64,000 bases of DNA from Nectonema munidae (lineage: Eukaryota > Nematomorpha > Nectonematoida > Nectonematidae): positions 744,001-808,000 of the forward strand of contig JAUIRK010000894.1 of NCBI GenBank assembly GCA_030549495.1, in the 5' to 3' direction. A model generated the notes under the pieces. It searched no databases, was not told the DNA's origin, and was given only the letters and a program-made list of their open reading frames with translations. Shown here in pieces: positions 53,966 to 64,000 of the stretch (within the stretch, counting starts at the first letter, position 1; each line of letters opens with the position of its first letter). A program made the translations under genes and the position numbers.

Positions 53966-54864
53966 CATGGGCGCACATCCGGGGGACGAGGGTAGAAAAT
54001 GACCAATAATTTTCTATAAGTAAAAGGGTGCCGGGTCAAAACGCCCAATACCAAAAGGCCCGAAAATAATAATTCGGAAGTTACTATTTTTGAAGTTTAT
54101 TCTATTTGGACAGTTTTTAAAACGATCGATTTGACACGAAATGACAGTGATCAATTTGACTTGAAAGATAAAAGTGATCCTACGAAAATACATTATTGAT
54201 TTGGTTTGAAAAACAATTAAACTACCAATTTAAATGGAAAACATGTTTGAAACTAGAAAAGATGTGACTAATTTAAACTGGAAAACAAAAATATAAATAA
54301 TATCTGATTTTGGTTCAAAATTTCAGGAGTAATTCGATACGATAAGATCGATAAATTAGGAATCTTGTATCTGTTTTTTATGCTGAAACAACAAAGTATT
54401 AAATTTAACATATTCTTAGAAAAATATAAGATAATAATTGGAAAAAAGCCTAGATACAAAAAAAATCTTAAATTTTTAAATATTTTTTGTAGATTCAAGT
54501 TAATTTATATCTTTACCCCCACATAATTTGGAACTGGTGCGCATCTATTTGAAGTGAGAAGGAAGTAGCTATATATAAGTCCTCATTCATTGTTGACGTT
54601 AAGCTTAATAGGGAGGGGGTTAAAGTTTACATTAAGCTTAAGTAAAAATGAAATAGAATAGACAAGAGAGCAGTAGGAATTCAGAAAAATTTGTTGTCTT
54701 AGTTTTGTAAAAAAATATAAAGTAGTTTTATAAATTTAGGTATGCGCTGAATACATTGTATTTTAAAGGATTGGTTGAATATTTGGTCTCCCGTGGTATT
54801 TCCAGACCATTAATTTTAAATATTGGAAAAAAAAATTTCGCTCCCCCCAAATAATTTTGAGGAT
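53966..54864. mobile_element. ~0.9-kb hAT-like element, relative of the 28-kb copy
   Basis: The left end GGGCGCACATCCGGGGGA with AATAATTTTCTATAAGTAAA matches 28353-28445. The right part (54722-54864) matches 31325-31478 (GGTATGCGCTGAATACA, TCTCCCGTGGTATTTCCAG, ATTTCGCTCCCCC, TTTTGAGGATG). The flanks share TCTTAGAA (53958-53965 and 54866-54873), an 8-bp duplication. The last ~10 bp of the right terminus are missing. No transposase inside. Confidence 0.75.
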
Positions 54865-55899
54865 GTCTTAGAATGAATATTAAAAATCTATTTTTTAATT
54901 AACTTCCACTTCAATAATATAATAATGCAATTTCATCTATATTTGATCAGAGGCAGTAATGTAGCCAGTAATTTGAACAAGAGGAGGGGCAAATATTTTT
55001 ATAGCACATAACTATATAAGAACTCTAAAAAATTCTTTATAAGAATTTAAAGGTTAAAAGGGTTACCCTATTAATTAATGTAACCACGCCCGTGAATAAG
55101 AGGGGGGCAAGGGAGCATTGTCGCTTTGAAATATTACACATTCTTATTGTCCCGGACACATTAAAATCAGTTGGGCTACCTCTCCTTTATCAGTCCCCCC
55201 CCCCAGCCTGATCAGCTTCCGCTTCCCCTGTAGTTGAAATCGGAAGAATGGGTTAATGTCTTTTATTCCAGAAATCAAATATATAGTATCTTTATTATTA
55301 GAAAATCGTTATATTTTATTAAGGTTGCTTAGAATAGGTAGCAATGTTTTCACACATTGTTTAAAATTTTTGTTAATAAAACTTAGTACAAATAATTTCA
55401 CGTTCATGTAATTTTTAGCGTATGACATGGGAATGGAATAGCTCATTTATATAAATTTAAGGTTTGTAGAATATTTCTTCCAAAAATTTTAAATCTTCAA
55501 TTTCTATAGGGCCACATTTAAATTCACGGCTACATACCTGTCAAATCATAGATCCATGTCCTAAATATACTTTCAAACAATTTACTTTACTAACTGAATA
55601 TATATGTAGGTTATTCTATGTTACTATCTAGCTTGGTAACATTTTGTTGCTAAAATTTTAATTTCAGGCAACAATGCATAAAAGATCATTTTTAGAGTGA
55701 TGGTATAAAACCTTCACTTGGTTAGAGTTCCATTTCAATAACTAGTAAATAGCAATGAGGAGGGATAAAGATTTAATTACATCCGATGAGTGTGATCTAT
55801 CATATATGAATGATATTGTTCTCTTGAGATTGAAGATTGGTTTATAAACTTTCGAAATTTTTTTGGAGCTCTATAATTTTATAAAGCTAGTGGTCTCAT

Positions 55900-56011
55900 T
55901 TAACCCATTTAGGACCGAACAAAGCAGACGACTTTAGTAATTCCTATTTAATTACATTTAAAGTAAGAATTCGTGTGCATTCCTTTTAACATTGGTCTAA
56001 AAATGGGTTAA
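55900..56011. mobile_element. TTAA MITE, short version (112 bp)
   Basis: TTAA at 55900-55903 and 56008-56011. Ends CCCATTTAGGACCGAA and (inverted) CCCATTTTTAGACCAA. One CAGACGA at 55925. The centre differs from the 138-bp copies, so it is a sub-family. Confidence 0.75.
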
Positions 56012-56039
56012 AAAAAGAAATCAAGATATAAACTACCGT

Positions 56040-56520
56040 ACTAAAAAAATTGACATAATCATTTATTCAAAAATTGTCTGAATAATCGAATCAATTTCAA
56101 TAGGATCGATGCATCAGCTTTGTCTAAGTTTGAATCCGTTTTGGCCAATGCAACTCTCATACTCACTTCCAATCTGTTTAGGGATTTAGTTTCAATGGCA
56201 AGTAGCATGGAAAAAGCTTGGTAACACTTATATGTAGTGGCAAATCAAATCAGAGCGTTCAGAGCCATCTTTGCAACAGAAAAAATCGCTATAAGCACAA
56301 AAACACGTTTTGCACCTCCTCAAACATTAATCAAATCAATAAATTGTTCTTGAATTAGGGAGTCTTCTAAGGCCAAATTACTAATCGAGATTATAAACGG
56401 GGTTTTGATAATTTGATATTTTTCAAATTTTTGCAGAATATGAAAATAAAGAGAAATTTCTTGGCTAAAACCATCTCACGTTTGAATGCAGTAAGAGTTT
56501 TTCGAAATCATTTTCTTTGC
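56040..56520 (-). pseudogene. hAT (ZBED5-like) transposase C-terminal scrap
   Basis: Minus-strand readings in shifting frames show LHSNVRW near 56490 and, further on, FATTYKCYQAFSMLLAIETK then SLNRLEVSMRVALAKTDSNL. These correspond to the C-terminal dimerisation region of ZBED5/SCAND3-type hAT transposases (a TTYxCExxFSxLxxIKTKxRNRL pattern). Stops and frame changes interrupt it, so it is dead. It could belong to the same family as the BED-finger scrap at 2933. Confidence 0.55.
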
Positions 56521-57984
56521 ATAAATCTGAAAACAAAGAACAGTTTAAGACATCTGCTTAAATTAAATACGATGTTTTAATGACTTCTTTGAGAACATTT
56601 TTAAACATCAAGTAAGGTTTTAACTAGTTATAGAGAACGGTCAGTATACACTCCAAGTGGATGTTCTGGCCTAATAACATGTGCTATAAAAAATTTACCA
56701 CCACGTCAAATATTTCTCTTGGAGTGGTTCTACTGCTAAGAGTTTTGTAAAAATGTCTACAAGGTGCTTGTTACATAAATATTGTAAGTGAAACTAATCG
56801 TTTCATCAAATTAAATTGCAAAAAAAGTTGAAAATAGAAATCCGAATCATCAAAACCACCATCTCTCCTATTAGCATTCTAACGGTATCGTTTGACGGGA
56901 AGATATGCTTCAACTTTACAAGTTCAGAACTTCTAAGCACATTAGATATATCTTTGCAACAAGGTATTATTAACTGTTCTCCTATGTTGTGGGACTTTTT
57001 GACAACAGATATTTTTTGGAACTTTTCAAACTATACTTGATTATTTGTGAAAATATTCCTATGTTATCAAACTTGAATTTGTCCTATCGTTCATAATGAC
57101 GTTTAAAATAGTCAATAGTTCTGTTTACCGAACTCGAGTGCTTCACTTCCAGTGCAAGATTCACTTGACGGGCTTTAGAAAAGTGGATGCCAACACTTTA
57201 GAACACAAAAGACACCTAATAGTACTCAATTAAAAGAATAAATTATTTATTCTTTTAAATGTGACTTATTTCCAAAAATTGCAAATGACCCAATATGAGT
57301 AAAGATATTAGAATAATATATACAGTTTTGAAAACGTAGAATTTTAAGATTTATACATTTATAAATGAGGTATAAGAACAAATATGTAACAGGTCCTTAA
57401 AATAGTAAGTGATACCACAAGTAAAAATTAATAAAAAAGAAAGAAAATGATTAGCAATTTTTCAAAATTTTAACATTTAAAAAGGTGAAAACATTTGACG
57501 ATTTGCTTAATTTAATGTTTTCAATAAGCAAGAAAAGAAAAAGGATTTTCTTCCAAGCTTTTGAATGTGTAATTTGTTACGCTGGCATTTTTTTATTATG
57601 AAAAATTGTCTAAAAGTCCAATTTTAATAGAATTTATGTTGTTTTCAAATTTTTTTTATTGTAAATCAAAAATAATAAAAATACAAAGAAAAAAAGAATG
57701 AAAATATGAACGTTTTGAAACTTTAAATTATTTTATCTTTTATATATTATCAATTAAAGCCATAAAAAATAATCCTTAGAATATAAAAGTGAAGTTTCAA
57801 AATATTTTTCATGAAATATGTGCGCCTTCTTTCATAAAACAAAGCGCTCACAGTTTAAAAATGGCTATATCAAAGCAGAAGATATATGCAATCGATATAG
57901 GAGAAAAATGCTTTGAAATATATCAGTATTCAAGAAAACAAAAGGACACTATTTTGAGTCTTTCCTGAGTCAGACACACCCCAA

Positions 57985-58330
57985 AAAATTCTAAAGCACC
58001 ACAAAAAAGAGGGTTAGATAAAAAAAAAACCCCAGAAATAACAGGAAGCACACCAAAACACCTCTAAATACGTCAAAACATTGCAAAATACGCCAAATAG
58101 TTCTAAAGCACTACAAAAAAGGGTTAGACTAAATATTCCAAAACACCCAGAAATAACCGAAAGCACCTCAAAACATCCCAAAACATGGCAAATAATTCTA
58201 GGGCACTTTAAAAAGATCTTTAAAATTCCTCAATACACCCCAAGCATTACAAAACACCACAAAAATCCCTAATCACCTCAAAAAATTGCAAAAAACGACA
58301 AATATTTCTAAAGCACTACAAAAATATCCT
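57985..58330. repeat. ~95-110-bp degenerate tandem repeat
   Basis: TTCTAAAGCACYACAAAAA recurs near 57987, 58097, 58192 and 58300, with AAATAAC, AAAACACC and TTGCAAAA words between. About 3.5 A/C-rich units. The 63-codon open frame inside is a repeat artefact. Confidence 0.7.
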
Positions 58331-58944
58331 AAAAATTTTCGAATTTTTTTAGAGTTTTTAGTTTAACCATCTTTTTTATAATGCTTTAAAATTATTGCTG
58401 TGTTTTGGGATGTTTAGTCTTACCGGTCTTTCCTAGATTAGGCGTGCTTGGCGTAAATATTAACATCCTTATGGTAACGATAAACTAAAAAAATTAATTA
58501 AAATTAAATTATTGGAATTTTCATTTTGGAAACTAGTGTCATGTATATTTCTCGCAGGATTACTTACAAACTAATCAGTTTATTTGCGAGGTTAGGATCA
58601 TTTAGTATGTACCCTATGAAAATTTTCGAGTTTTGATTCTGTAAGGTTTTATTTTGATAACTAAGCACGTAAACTCAGACAATTGTGGTAAAGTAAGTTC
58701 AATTAATAAAATTGATGTTTAAATTTATTAGCAAAAAAATTAATTTTAACGTAACCTTACTTTGGTGATTTTTAAAAGCAGACATTTGATTAAAATTTAA
58801 AGATAAAATTTAACTTTCTTTGCAAAGGCATAAAAATAATATTTAGAAAAATTTTCTTATATATTTAATTTTTTTAAATTTTGACTCTTACTTATAAAAA
58901 ATTATCTCATTGCCATTATACCCAACATTAAGGTATAGGGTGTT

Positions 58945-58964
58945 GGTTGGTTGGTTGGTTAAAG
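58945..58964. repeat. GGTT microsatellite
   Basis: Four to five GGTT units, next to a SINE-like head on the minus strand. Confidence 0.7.
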
Positions 58965-59039
58965 ATATCAAAGTTTTAGCCATAAGGCTAATTGCTCGCA
59001 TTATGCTTTAGAATTTAGATGGTTAATCACAGTTTTTGT

Positions 59040-59145
59040 GAATTTGTTTTTAAGAGCTGCAAGCCTTACAGATCGAACTCCTCACCTTCAAATGTTAAGC
59101 TGAGAGGTACACCCTAACAACCATTGAGGCTCTGATTGACTTATA
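59040..59145 (-). mobile_element. tRNA-derived SINE head
   Basis: On the minus strand an A-box-like TGGTTGTTAGGGTG (59110-59123) precedes a B box GGAGTTCGATCTG (59069-59081). The sequence before the A box (GAGCCTCAA) continues a tRNA-like 5' end. The body and tail extend left. Different subfamily from the head at 30085. Confidence 0.5.
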
Positions 59146-60003
59146 GGCAGAAAAAAAGTCATTTTAATATATAGATGAAGAAGAAAGAAGAAGAAAAGAT
59201 TTATTCACAAATTGATAATATATGAAGGAAATAAGCTAAGATTACTCTGTGAAAATCGAACAGATATGTATCATGTATAACCGACACAAAATAAGGTTAA
59301 TATAAGAGAGAATCAACTTGCAAAATTGTCATAAGGCCAATGAGAGTTCTGTGATGATGACTATCTTATATAAAAAATAAGATTTGAAGAAGGTTATTGT
59401 ACGAAAAGAAGAAATTAATCTTTTAGAATTGGTTATGTGTTTTGATTTAGAAATTATTATTTATATATATAAGAGAGTAAAACTAAATGAAGAAGTCAAA
59501 GTAAGAATGAAGTCTGTTGTGAGCTGGTCAGAAGAGAACCTGCAATCGGCTTAGTCGCCTGGAATTGTTGCTGGGATTAGAGGTGATCGAAGGGAATTTG
59601 ATGGAGGTAACGATTATAAGTTTTCAAAACTATCTAAAAAGTCTTGAAAACTATCCAAAAATGGTAGGTTTGATTTTTAGCTACAAGCGCCATTGCGTAA
59701 AGATATAATTAATGTATTTGACGTGAAGATCATTGAAAAGTACAATATTTCTAGGACATAAATTACGATCATCAGCAGTACTTTCAAGATAATTTACCAA
59801 ACCTTGATAACTTTTACTCTAAGTTGAGTTTGATTATTTCGAATAAAGGAAAGGCGTTAACCTTCAACTTTGACATAGGCTTCAACGAGAAATTGTTGAA
59901 ATAGTTATCCTGCTAAATGCCAAGCAGAAAAATCATTTCTAAAAGCAATTCTATAAACATAATACTCTAATTGGCTTTGTCTATTGCGCACCTGAGTTGA
60001 ATG

Positions 60004-60396
60004 TTATGGAAAATTATTAAGATTTGGGTCCCATCCAGCTTGGTCTCTATTAAAAATTAGTGGGTAAATCATTGAATCAATGTTTGCAGAAATATAAGAA
60101 ATACGTCTAAGAGGTTGATTATGGGAATATACAACAATATGGTTATTAAGTGGAGGGGCATCATCATTACTGGTGAAAATTACGGCAACTTCTTCGTGTA
60201 GAGGAGCATTATATCTTCTTCGGTCATTACCTTCACGCGTTACCATTGTTATTATTGATGGCATACGATTCTCTCGCTTTGCAATTTCTTCCTGTTCTTT
60301 CTGAACATGAGCCATGTGCTTGTTAGCTGCAGCATAATGCGAAACTCTGTTTAATACATTTTGAATAATTTCCATAACATCTCTTTTTACAAGCAA
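60004..60396 (-). pseudogene. Helitron-like protein, second open block
   Basis: A 130-residue block includes NVLNRVSHYAAANKHMAH, a charged linker and EEVAVIFTSNDDAPPLNNHI, then RRISYISANIDSMIYPLIFN ending DQAGWDPNL. The GWxPNL motif marks the border to the Helitron-like N domain. A stop follows, but the domain reads on in a shifted frame to ~59690. Confidence 0.7.
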
Positions 60397-60898
60397 AATT
60401 GGATGGATTTGCCATTCTCATATTAAATACAGTTGTTGGGTCAATAATATACAATTGACTGAAATTAGGTGTTTGATTTTTAATAGGATGTAGGTAACCA
60501 TACCTATGATACATCTGTCCACAAATCCTGAAACATGAAGTACCACTTCCAGGTGGTTTACGTATATTTGCTTGTGAACTTGCAAAACATAAATCATTAT
60601 TATAGATTCTTATATTTTTACGGAAATGTTTTGCTTTTAGAGAATCACTTAAAAATAAGTTTTTCAGTTCTTGTGGAAAGTATTGAAGATTTTGTAGAGC
60701 TACTTTACCATTAACACAACACTTGAATGATTCTGGTGGAAATTTGATTGCACGGCAATGTTCACAAAGAATGTTAAACTGACCTAAATAATTTGAGTCA
60801 GGTAAAACATTTTGATTATTAATTCGCCTGCAATTAATGGAACTTGGAGTATTTCTATTATTAAATTTTTTAATTCTTTGAGGTAGAGAATTACACAT
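60323..60898 (-). pseudogene. Helitron-like protein, first open block
   Basis: A 191-residue open block contains the paired Cys motif (CEHC, then CC) and GTSCFRICGQMYH. These precede the Rep domain in animal Helitron proteins. It runs out of frame near 60380, where the correct continuation is in the overlapping frame of 60396-60004. Confidence 0.7.
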
Positions 60899-60959
60899 TC
60901 TTCGATTTCTTCAAGGGTCTCATTTGCACGCTTTTGTTTTTTGCGTATAGAATCTTCGT

Positions 60960-61230
60960 GTCTACTTCTATGTTTTCTTCAAAAGTTTGATTTGCACGTT
61001 TTCATTGTTTGCGTATAGAATCTTCGTGTCTACGTTCTCTTTAAAAGTTTCATTTGCACGTTTTAGTTGTTGACGTAAAGTATTCTTCTGGTTACGTTCT
61101 TCGGTTTCTTGTAGAGTCTCATTTGCGTGCGTTAGTTGTCTGCGTAAATTATTTTTTTGCGTACGTTCTTCGGTTTCTTGAAGAGTTTCATTTATACGCT
61201 TTGCTTTTTTACGTATAGCATCTTCTTGCT
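60960..61230 (-). repeat. ~60-75-bp coding minisatellite in the Helitron
   Basis: About four units encode RANETLQETEER-(T/N)-QKNxLRxQL on the minus strand, a heptad-like coiled coil. On the plus strand the units share GTTCTTCGGTTTCTTG and AGAGTCTCATTTGC. Confidence 0.7.
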
Positions 61231-61619
61231 TATGAATTTTCTTGTTGCCTCCAAAATTTTGATCGGTATTAGTTATCGTTTTGTTAAATGCTTATTGCAT
61301 GTTTTTAAGAACCTTTGTCGTTGTTGTTATAGAGATGATAGGTAGCTAGGTAGGTAGGAAGAAATATCTAAGCACAATCGGACTTCTTCATATGCTTGCG
61401 AAATGCTTGAAAAGGTATAAAGTTGAAGTTCGAAAGAAGTGTAATGATTTGGCTTGTTAATTGATTAAGAATGAGGAACTTTGGAGAAATTGGTTAGTTG
61501 TTAAGGGAGTTTAAAGTGTAGTAAGCTGGATTTTTGAGGTGGTAGTTGAAGTATGATTGATTGAGCAAAGTTGGTAGGTGGGTGTTAAAGAATATAGGTC
61601 TTAAATAAAAGAAAATAGT

Positions 61620-64000
61620 GTAGTTATTTTTGTAGATTTTTTTTTAATGTTAGTTTATGTGGTGAGTTTTGACGAATAGTGAAAGAAATGAAGTTCTTGC
61701 GTGGTTGTAGTGGCAGCAGAAAAGTAGAAGATGATGAGGTGTTTCTGGTTGATTGAAGTTGAATCTACATAGATTGCTTGGTGATTTTTTGATGCGGTAG
61801 AGATGGGAGTTGCAGGAGCAGTGTCCGGATAGCCATCTGATTAGCGGTCGTGGTAGGAAGAATTTCATTTTTGACCAAATGTAAAGAATTTGGTTTGGAT
61901 TGTTTATATGTTGGAAGAAAATGGAGGGTGAGGATTGGATGAGTTCTTGTCTAAGGTATTGATTGTTAGATCTAAGTAGAGGGGTATAGGTTTCTAGGGG
62001 AAATGAGGTAACCCGGATGTAAGGTATATTTGGGGGTACTTTTTTAGCTAGCTTATCTACATAAGTGTTTTCTAGAATGTTTGAGTGAGCTTGGCACCAG
62101 TAGAGGTGTATTTCAAAGTAATTTGATAAGTAAGTGAGTTTAGAAACAAGGGTGTATTTTAAGAATGGGATGTTGTGTTGAGGCTTAGGTCTTTGATAAT
62201 GTTTTGTGAGTCTGTAAAGAAGTGTAGTGTGTTGTAATGTCTAAAGGAAAATTTATTTTGGCTTATGTAATCGCAAGCATGTAGAAGGGCATAGCATTCA
62301 TCACTATATATTGGAAGAGAGGGATCAATGGCAGATGTTTTGAGTAAACAGGGAAAGGAGAAGAGCCTTTGAATAGTGCAAAAGCATAGGAAGATTTGTT
62401 TGAGGTTTTTGAGCTATCCAGGAATATTATTAATGAAATTTAGGTAAAGTTGGAGCGGGTCGTAATTAGAAGTTTAGAGATAGATTTGATGAAACAGTTA
62501 TGAAGAGAGAAAGGTAATGGTGAGGAAGGGTGAAATAAAGGTAGTGGATTGATTTTGGGTTGGATGAGAATGTGGTTGGGAGAAGACGAAAATTGTTGGA
62601 GTAAAGATTTGTAGTAAGTTTGAAAGGGTGTAATTTGAGTGTTATGGAAAAAGAAGGACTTAAGATAACAATTTGGTTTGATTAGTTTCATGATATATTT
62701 TTTGGTAACAGTTTGTTTGAGATGAAGGGTTAGAGAAAGTCAGTTCGTAAAGAATTCTAAGATTCTAGTAGGGGAGGTTTTATAGGCCCTGGTGACTGTG
62801 ATGAGGCAAAGGAGGTGTATTTTATTTAGATAAGTGAGTGATGAGAGGTAGTTTAATGATAGGCCCCATGAAAGAATGCCATACTAAGCGTAGGTAGGAT
62901 GATTGATTTGTATATAAAAGACGAGTGGGCCCTAAATATTTCATGGAGGAAGATTGTTTGATGAGGATATCGCTGGATGTTAATAGTGGGAGGTGAGGGG
63001 AATTTGTTCGTGTGAAATGTATAAGAGTTGATTTTGTTGCGTTAAATTTTACTTTTAATGAATTGGCTGCAAAAGTTAGCGTGTTATAGAGAGAGTTGAT
63101 GTTCATTATGTTTTCTTTTTGAGAATTTGAGGTAAAGATGAAGGTTAGATCATCAGAATAGCATTGAAAGAAGGCTGAATTGTTAGCTAATATATCTAAT
63201 AGGGGATTTATAAGTATAATCCAGAAGATATCCTAGAAGCACTCACCTTGTGGCGTGGATAGTGAGAGGGAATGGATGTCAACTAGAGAATTGTGTCTGA
63301 ATATAAGGCACCGATTTGAAAGGTAATTTTGAATGAATTTAAGAGATAATTGTGGTATTTTTGTTAGATCATGTTTAAAATGATAGCTGGATGCCATGCT
63401 GAATTGAAGGCGTTGTTGATGTCTAGAAAGAGAGCGGATGATGTTAATTTGGAAGATAGTTTTGTTTCGAGGTAGGAGGAGAGTCTATATAGAGCGGATT
63501 CTGGACTTTTGTGTGGGAGGTATGCAAATTGAAAGGGACTAATTTTGTTAGATGTGGTGATGTGAAAGAGAAACCTTTTGCGTAGAATTTTTTCTAAGAT
63601 TTTTACTAAAGTAGAAAGGATGGTGATTGTTTGCCAGTTGGTTATGAGGCCTAAGTCTTTGTTGGGTTTAGACCAGATAGATGGGAAAAAGGAGAATTTT
63701 AGCCAACTGTTGTATAATTGTAAGAGATATTGTGAATATAAAGGGAAGGATTTTATGATATGTTTTGTGCTTATAAGATCAAGGCTTGGAAATCATTAAG
63801 AATTTATGCTATTTATAGCTGAGGCTAATTCCGCTAGATTTACTGGAGGAAAAGTTTGGGATGAGTTTAGGGATGAGAAGAAGGAGACATGTTTGCGTAT
63901 AGAGTTATTTACTATGTTATCGGATGTATGAGAATACTGAGGGAAAAGCGTTGAAAGAAAGGATGGGTTGATTAATGGGTCGTTGGCAATTGTGTGCGGT
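61620..64000 (-). mobile_element. LINE (I/R1-type, RT + RNase H), runs off the right edge
   Basis: Minus strand, N to C: RT domain from the window edge (PISLLPILSKILEKILRK, SPFQFAYLPHKSPESALYR, catalytic YSDD at 63149-63160, NATKSTLIHFTRT, SSSMKYLG). Then an RNase H domain (DECYALLHACDYI near 62290, FFTDSQ near 62212, WCQAHSNILENTYVDKLAK near 62090). Then the C-terminal LSGHCSCNSHLYRI with CRFNFNQPETPHHLLLFCC (61868-61680). RNase H after RT points to the I superfamily (I, R1, LOA or similar). Many stops and frame changes. The endonuclease and ORF1 lie beyond 64000, if present. Confidence 0.8.
62020..62340 (-). pseudogene. LINE RNase H domain
   Basis: Retains the acidic Glu of ECYALL and the Asp of TDSQ, and a late CQAHSNILENTYVDKLAK motif holding the last catalytic Asp. 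It is interrupted by a stop after NTTSHS. It distinguishes this LINE from the CR1-like copy at 17.6 kb, which lacks RNase H. Confidence 0.7.

Larger units (their letters stand above)
59690..61240 (-). mobile_element. Helitron remnant, N-terminal half
   Basis: Minus strand, in order: a Glu/Lys/Asn-rich coiled-coil repeat region (61230-60960), a cysteine motif CEHCRAIKFP with CCVNGK (about 60770-60700), PGSGTSCFRICGQMYHRYGY with NFSQLYIID (60560-60440), then AGWDPNL (60010), and a Helitron-like N domain continuing to ~59690 (LEYYVYRIAFRNDFSAWHLA, FQQFLVEAYVK, RLSFIRNNQ). The Rep tyrosine nuclease and helicase that should follow are absent. At least four frame breaks or stops. Helitron termini (5' TC, 3' hairpin-CTRR) were not located. 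Confidence 0.75.

Overview
This is AT-rich (roughly 70% A+T), intron-bearing animal DNA dominated by transposable elements, with a few host genes spread among them. All the spliced genes I could read use GT-AG introns, and the proteins (an M6/PLP-family tetraspan, an FKBP8-like immunophilin, a Nup58-like nucleoporin) are metazoan. The mix of piggyBac, hAT, Helitron, CR1/I-type LINEs and tRNA-derived SINEs fits an arthropod. A copepod such as a sea louse is my guess, but the sequence does not prove it. Everything rests on reading translations and splice sites by eye; no database search was run.

Layout. 0-3.7 kb: no host gene, with a BED-finger hAT scrap near 3 kb. 4.0-6.2 kb: a broken piggyBac transposon. 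6.3-9.7 kb (minus): the 5' part of an FKBP8-like gene, whose long acidic N-terminal region contains three ~70-residue repeats. A 69-codon ORF starts head-to-head with it at 9.9 kb. 12.5-14.7 kb: a retroelement fossil. 15.3 kb: hAT scrap. 17.6-19.5 kb (minus): an internally deleted CR1-like LINE. 19.8-21.6 kb: a ~100-bp tandem array interrupted by a TTAA-flanked MITE. 22.4 kb: a 196-bp hAT MITE with a perfect 8-bp target duplication. 23.9-24.8 kb: an intronless Nup58-like gene. 28.35-31.49 kb: a hAT-like element carrying at least three smaller elements and a SINE. 35.4-51.7 kb (minus): an M6/PLP tetraspan gene, six exons read through to the stop codon, with introns full of repeats. 53.7-54.9 kb: further copies of the 28-kb hAT family. 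56.0-56.5 kb: hAT transposase C-terminal scrap. 59.7-61.2 kb (minus): Helitron N-terminal region. 61.6-64.0 kb (minus): a LINE with reverse transcriptase and RNase H running off the window end.

The host genes form no operon or pathway. The repeats share a clear theme: a family of ~110-140-bp TTAA-flanked (piggyBac-type) MITEs with a recurring internal CAGACGA motif occurs at least six times, plus diverged relatives. I found no complete new multi-gene system. The strongest new observations are the nested-transposon block at 28-31 kb, the insertion caught inside the tandem array, the reconstructed M6 gene, and the repeat-expanded FKBP8 N terminus.
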